64,000 nucleotides of DNA, from the NCBI GenBank assembly GCA_016165875.1, contig JABBOT010000004.1, positions 33,573,783 through 33,637,782 on the forward strand, written 5' to 3'. The notes beneath the pieces were generated by a model that did not search any database, had not been told where the DNA came from, and saw nothing but the letters and a program-made list of their open reading frames with translations. Each line of letters starts with the position of its first letter. Positions within the stretch are counted from its first letter, which is position 1. Below are positions 60,151-64,000 of this stretch, piece by piece. The stretch comes from Acanthopleura granulata. Its lineage: Eukaryota > Mollusca > Polyplacophora > Chitonida > Chitonidae. The position numbers were made by a program, and so were the translations under genes.

Positions 60151-60905
60151 GTGAAATCTGGGCCGGATCGGCCGAAAATTACTCTCGTGGTGTCATCCTC
60201 ACCAAAACGGCGGTGTAGCTGATATGCCCGCGTAAGGGCTTGATCTCGGATGCAAGTCGAAAGAGTTTTTCGTGAAGAAATTGAAAATTTATAGGGTTCT
60301 GACCTTTTTCATGGCAGCAATGAACTTGCAGAGACTCAATACACTAGTACACGTGTATTTCAGTCTTTTTGTCCGGAGAAAATATTTTTCCAAATTTCTC
60401 AAAGGGGTACCCCTTTTAGGAAAATGAGGAGAAATTGACCTTCGGCGTTTAGCGGCGTTTTTTGAGGGTTAGGCGGGGTTAGGCACCTAGGTGACAAACC
60501 TCTGTTAGACCTTGACAGGTCCTCTTTAATTATGAATTAATTGAGGAAAACTCAACTTTTCCTGGACGTGCGACCCCCCAGTAGCCATCTCGTCCACTAT
60601 ATGTAGGACGCTGTAATTTTCCTGGATAGGTTTCTGACCTTTTTCATGGCAGCAATGAACTCGCAGCGACTCAATACACTAGTAGACGTGTATTTCAGTC
60701 TTTTTGTCCGGAGAAAATATTTTTCCAAATTTCTCAAAGGGGTACCCCTTTTAGGAAAATGAGGAGAAATTGACCTTCGGCGTTTAGCGGCGTTTTTTGA
60801 GGGTTAGGCGGGGTTAGGCACCTAGGTGACAAACCTCTGTTAGACCTTGACAGGTCCTCTTTAATTATGAATTAATTGAGGAAAACTCAACTTTTCCTGG
60901 ACGTG
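60150..60905 (+). repeat. Module D, copies 2 and 3 (tandem, 334-bp offset)
   Basis: The stretch starting 'gacctttttcatggcagcaa' occurs at 60301 and again at 60635, including the AAAGGGGTACCCCTTT palindrome both times and the beginning of the next module. The second copy joins module E. Confidence 0.9.
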
Positions 60906-60940
60906 CGACCCCCCAGTAGCCATTTCGTCCACTATATGTA

Positions 60941-61545
60941 GGACGCGTCCATGGTGATGTTCCAGTAGCCACTGCTTGGACGCGTCCGCTTCATTTTGCG
61001 ACTCATATTCTACAAGTAGCCAGTGGTTTGGACGCGTCCACCAGCATTTGCTACTGGACGCGTCCACCCTAGGTAGCAAATGCTGGTGGACGCGTCCGAC
61101 AAGTGGCTACTCTGGTAATCTATGGCTGTGGACGCGTTCAACATGCTGGCTACTAGTTGCCACTAGTTTGGACGCGTCCATGGCGATGGTTCCAGTAGCC
61201 ACTGGTTGGACGCGTCCGCTTGATTTTGCGACTCATATTCCACAAGTAGCCACTTGTTGGACGCGTCCGACACAGTTTGGCTACCTAGTAGCCAATAGTT
61301 TGGACGCCACCGTCCACTGTAGATAGCAAATGCTGGTGGACGCGTCCGACGAGTGGCTACTCTGGTAGTCTATTCTGTGGACGCGTCCAACATGCTGGCT
61401 ACTCCGGTAGCCTATGGCTGTGGACGCGTCCATCACCCATGGACTACCAGAGTAGCCACAAGTGGTGGACGCGTCCAAGCGCATTAGCTACTCACAAGGG
61501 ACGCGTCCAAGCTTTTGGCAACTGGCTACTGGACGCCCCCAAGTG
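60941..61545. repeat. Module E: GGACGCGTCC array, copy 2
   Basis: Thirteen exact GGACGCGTCC sites and three variants are present in the same order as copy 1, with about 100 bases missing near its start. The perfect 25-base inverted repeat (61030-61054 with 61073-61097) is preserved. Confidence 0.95.
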
Positions 61546-61554
61546 CATTTTGCT

Positions 61555-62345
61555 TCTTATAATGTCCGCATCCACAAAAGATTAAGACTTGCAGTGGACA
61601 TGCCAAATGACACTTCAGAGACGGAGGTCGATTTTGAGAAAATTTTCTAAGTCCTGCAACCTTCACATATGCCCAGAGGAAACCAGACTTGACCCAAGGC
61701 TGGTATTATAGGTACTTATTAAGCTCCTGATTGTGCATTCATTTCTACAATTGGATGAAGAAACGTATCAATCCTGTACTCCATATGGGCGTTGTTCTTC
61801 TCCAATTTTCACACTCTTCACATATGCCCAGAGGAAACCAGACTTGACCCAAGGCTGGTATTATAGCTACTTATTAAGCACCTGATTGTGCATTCATTTC
61901 TACAATTGGATGAAGAAACGTATCAATCCTGTACTCCATATGGGCGTTGTTCTTCTCCAATTTTCACACTCTTCACATATGCCCAGAGGAAACCAGACTT
62001 GACCCAAGGCTGGTATTATAGCTACTTATTAGGCCTGTGATTGTGCCATGATTTCTACAATTGCATGAAGAAACGTATCAATCCTGTAGTCCATATGGGC
62101 GTTGTTCTTCTCAGATTGTCACACTCTTTACATATGCCCAGAGGAAACCACACGTCGCTCAAAGCTGCTAATACAGGCAACAATTAGGCATGTAACTCTG
62201 CATTAATTTCTGTAATTGGAAGAAGAAATCAATCAATCCTACACTCGACATGTCATGTTTTTCTTACCGAATTGCACACTCTTCCTTTATGCTCAGAGAA
62301 AAACAGTTGACTCTCAAAGATGGTAGCTTGATGCAGCTTGATGAA
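61555..62345 (+). repeat. Module F: 155-bp tandem repeat, copy 2
   Basis: The anchor 'atatgcccag' is at 61667, 61822, 61977 and 62132, with a diverged last one at 62287, again exactly 155 apart. This array has one unit more than copy 1. Confidence 0.95.
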
Positions 62346-62360
62346 TTCGGGGGAATTCAG

Positions 62361-62855
62361 AGAGCATGTGTCGCACATCAGCGACACATTCCCGACATAC
62401 TCACCTTTCACCACCTCATCACCTTCTGTATTGCAAGCTATGCGCATCATTGGCGACTTGCTCACATTGTAACACCTCCCATTCGCCTTTCACTCATCTT
62501 TTGGCCGTAAAACTCCCTAGGTCACTAGCACAATTTACTTTTCTACTTACCTGTTAACTTTGACCACCATCGCAGGGTAATTAAGGGAAAACCGTACTCC
62601 ACACGGACACCACCCTCCTTTACCTTCTGTATTGCACAATTGCCTACATGCTCACACTGTAACACCTCCTATTCGCCTTCCATTCATCCTGTGGCCATAA
62701 AATTCCCTAGGTCACCAGCACAATTTACTTTTCTACTTACTTGTTAACTTTGACCACCATCGCTCAGTAATTAAGGGAAAACCGTACTCCACACGGACAC
62801 CACCCCCCTTTATCCAGGCATGTACATAGAGATCATTAAGATACGCAATGGCAAT
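62361..62855 (+). repeat. Module A, copies 6 and 7 (tandem)
   Basis: A full A runs from 62361 to about 62612. A second A follows, truncated at its start, from about 62622 to 62855, and then the satellite. Confidence 0.9.
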
Positions 62856-64000
62856 TAACAAATATTTTTTAAAAATTTTTTAATCAAACTCCTGTTTATT
62901 TCTGTATAATGTACATGCATTGCTGATTCTGTGTGCCATGTTTCAAGGCTGTGTGTGTAAAATTAAAGCAATTGTTTGCAAATTTAAATGCACATTTGCA
63001 CCCTTTAACATGGGAGGCAATGTGTGAGAGATAGCTTTCCCCCCAAATATTTTTTAAAAATGTGTCAATCAAACTGCTGCTTATTTGTGCATAATGTGCA
63101 TGCATTGCTGATTCTATGTGCCAATTTTGAAGGCAGTGTGTGTGAAATTATAGGAATGATGTCGAAATTCAAGAGCACATATGCACCGGATAACGTTAAA
63201 GACAAGGTGTGAGAGATAGATTCCCCCCATAATATTTTTAGAACCTTTTCTAATCAAACTCCTGCTGATTCTGTGTGCCATATTTCAAGGCTGTGTGTGT
63301 AAAATTAAAGCAATTGTTTGCAAATTTCAATGCACATTTGCACCCTTTAACATGGGAGGCAATGTGTGAGAGATAGCTTTCCCCCCAAATATTTTTTAAA
63401 AATGTGTCAATCAAACTGCTGCTAATTTGTCCATAATGTGCATGCTTTGCTGATTCTATGTGCCAATTTTGAAGGCTGTGTGTGTGAAATTATGATAATA
63501 ATGTCCAAATTTAAATGCATTTTTCCACCCATTAACATTACAGGCCTGGGTTGAGAGACAGGTTTCCCCCCAAATATTTTTGGCAAATTTTTTAATCAAA
63601 CTGCTGCTTATTTGTGTATAATATACATGCATCACTAATTCTATGTGCCAGTTTTGAAGGCTGTATGTGTAAAATTATAGGAATGATGTCTAATTTGAAT
63701 AGCACAAATGCACTCCTTAACGTTGAAGGCCAGGTTTGAGAGATAGATTTCCCGCAAAATGTTTTTTAAATATTTTTTAATCAAACTCCTGCTTATTTGT
63801 GTATAATGTACATGCGTTGCTGATTCTGTGTGCCATGTTTCAAGGCTGTGTGTGTAAAATTAAAGCAATTGTTTGCAGATTTAAATCCACATTTCCACCC
63901 TTTAACCTTACAGGCCAGGAGTGAGAGATAGATTTCCCCACAAATATTTCTAAAAAATGTTTCAATCAAACTACTGCTTATTTGTGTATAATGTGCATGC
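62855..64000. repeat. Module G: 185-bp satellite, array 2 (continues past the window)
   Basis: Anchors 'atcaaac' are at 62883, 63068, 63253, 63410 (a unit shortened to 157), 63595, 63780 and 63965. The same unit types as in array 1 are present. Confidence 0.95.

Larger units (their letters stand above)
44420..64000. repeat. Composite higher-order repeat region (modules A-G)
   Basis: From about 44420 to the window end nearly all sequence is internally repeated in direct orientation. Module order read from the sequence: C-tail, A, B, C, A, B, C(short), D, E, F, A, G, A, B, C, A, B, C(half), minisatellite, C, B, C, D, D, E, F, A, A, G. D-E-F-A-G occurs twice about 12 kb apart. There are no protein domains, splice-consistent exons or transposase. 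Many frames of 60-130 codons recur simply because the DNA recurs. Confidence 0.9.

Overview
The window is nuclear DNA from an animal. It has multi-exon genes with GT-AG introns and consistent phases, a KIN17 homologue, a secreted trypsin-fold protease, remnants of Tc1/mariner, piggyBac and Ty3/gypsy elements, and several copies of a tRNA-derived SINE. The SINE 3' body (around 'gtgttttacgccg...tcaagaatatttcac') resembles one I know from molluscs and related lophotrochozoans, so a marine lophotrochozoan, probably a mollusc, is my best guess. The species cannot be fixed from the sequence.

Layout. 1-5.2 kb: the last four coding exons of a KIN/KIN17 gene on the + strand, with introns full of old repeats. 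5.2-24 kb: mostly unannotatable intergenic DNA with a 69-bp minisatellite (6.72-7.36 kb), a broken Tc1-like transposon (7.47-8.72 kb), a SINE (9.05-9.30 kb), a ~49-bp minisatellite (9.6-9.9 kb), a decayed Ty3/gypsy protease/RT fragment (11.77-12.3 kb) and a diverged local duplication (13.1-13.75 kb). 24.05-36.18 kb: an eight-exon + strand serine protease gene. Its exons join in phase to exactly 400 codons plus stop: signal peptide, a six-cysteine defensin/clip-like domain, a Thr-rich linker and an S1 protease domain with an intact catalytic triad. 38.97-41.07 kb: a dead piggyBac-derived gene on the - strand that still carries recognisable introns.

44.4-64 kb: nearly 20 kb of composite repeat DNA with no credible gene. 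I split it into modules. A and B are unique-looking pieces of about 320 and 240 bp. C is a GGTCA/TGACC-rich block of about 1.4 kb holding a foldback palindrome. D is a variant tail with a 16-bp palindrome. E is an array of the 10-bp palindrome GGACGCGTCC. F is a 155-bp tandem repeat. G is a 185-bp satellite. The order D-E-F-A-G occurs twice in direct orientation (48.0-52.5 and 60.15-64 kb, the latter running off the end), with A-B-C units between, so this is a higher-order repeat. One C unit carries a 1.6-kb minisatellite of 15-bp units whose long open frames are an artefact.

The two real genes have no evident functional link: KIN is nuclear nucleic-acid metabolism, and the protease is secreted and may act in immunity or a proteolytic cascade. 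The most unusual items are the GGACGCGTCC array with nested inverted repeats, the composite higher-order repeat, and the six-cysteine domain joined to a protease with an atypical specificity pocket.
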